NCBI GenBank assembly: GCA_050739895.1
Contig: JBOICK010000096.1
Span: forward strand, 1-42,784
Origin: Stenotrophobium sp050739895
GTDB lineage: Bacteria; Pseudomonadota; Gammaproteobacteria; Nevskiales; Nevskiaceae
Direction of reading: 5' to 3'
DNA: 42,784 nt
The notes under the pieces are model-generated. The model had not been told where the DNA came from. It saw nothing but the letters and a program-made list of their open reading frames with translations, and searched no databases. A program made the position numbers and the translations under genes. Below, one piece after another: positions 42,580 to 42,784 of the stretch; position 1 is the stretch's first letter, and each line of letters starts with the position of its first letter.

Positions 42580-42784
42580 GTGGCTGAAAAATCTCGAATA
42601 CTTGTTGGCGTCATCATGGGTTCCCGTTCCGACTGGGACACCATGTCGCACGCCGCCCAGACCCTTGAAGACCTGCGCGTGCCCTACGAGGCGCGCGTGG
42701 TATCCGCGCACCGCACACCCGACCTGCTGTTCGAATACGCCGAAGCAGCGGCCGGGCGCGGCCTCAAGGTGATCATCGCGGGCG
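42580..42784 (+). CDS. purE: N5-carboxyaminoimidazole ribonucleotide mutase (partial)
   Basis: The first 68 codons, cut by the right edge. After a GTG start the sequence reads ILVGVIMGSRSDWDTM, then YEARVVSAHRTPD, the substrate-binding blocks of PurE, which interconverts N5-CAIR and CAIR in purine synthesis. A GATAAT at 42542-42547 could be its -10. purK would be expected downstream but lies outside the window. Confidence 0.94.
   Translation, partial: MAEKSRILVGVIMGSRSDWDTMSHAAQTLEDLRVPYEARVVSAHRTPDLLFEYAEAAAGRGLKVIIAG

Overview
The window is GC-rich chromosomal DNA of a gammaproteobacterium. A xanthomonadin-like pigment locus, REP-type palindromes and a his-tat junction point to the Xanthomonadales/Nevskiales side of the class; this placement is inference, since no rRNA or species marker is present. 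I found no tRNA, rRNA, CRISPR array, prophage or complete insertion sequence.

Bases 1-15455 form an aryl polyene pigment cluster that runs off the left edge. A minus-strand arm (ketosynthase, acyltransferase, hotdog dehydratase, acyl-activating ligase, membrane protein, acyl carrier protein) diverges from a plus-strand arm (XanB2-like chorismatase, PlsC-type acyltransferase, second carrier protein, dehydratase, glycosyltransferase, thioesterase, LolA-like carrier, MMPL exporter, flavin-dependent halogenase-like protein, DUF3261 lipoprotein, dehydratase, ketoreductase, ketosynthase). The chorismatase and halogenase together suggest a halogenated, hydroxybenzoate-primed pigment like xanthomonadin. 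Nearly every junction is an ATGA or TGATG overlap, so the arms look like tightly coupled operons.

Bases 15456-27000 hold mixed housekeeping and accessory genes: a small secreted protein with a clear promoter and terminator, glpK, an alpha/beta hydrolase, a DUF547 protein, an old-yellow-enzyme reductase behind a base-atypical HNH endonuclease, mutM, and a four-gene ABC/GldG-like module. Bases 27000-42784 hold two tandem LpxL-type acyltransferases, a membrane protein, dtd, a DUF3617 protein, hisBHAF-hisE-tatABC, aroE-hemB, a fatty-acid-hydroxylase-family protein, an ECF sigma/anti-sigma pair, apaG-sufT, a SIMPL protein and the start of purE.

The most unusual signal is not a gene. Six intergenic elements of 103-104 bp (starting at 4071, 12196, 19417, 26883, 36196 and 40614) share the dyad pattern CCGCTGT-N22-GTTAT-N36-ATAAC-N22-ACAGCGG. 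The inner pair spans exactly 46 bp in all six and encloses very AT-rich DNA, while the bases between the boxes are not conserved. They sit at transcription-unit boundaries every 4-9 kb. Conserved spacing with free sequence suggests a protein-recognised DNA architecture rather than a recently copied MITE. I do not recognise this family. Separately, a 147-bp hairpin repeat sits between two pigment genes and supplies the stop codon of the first.
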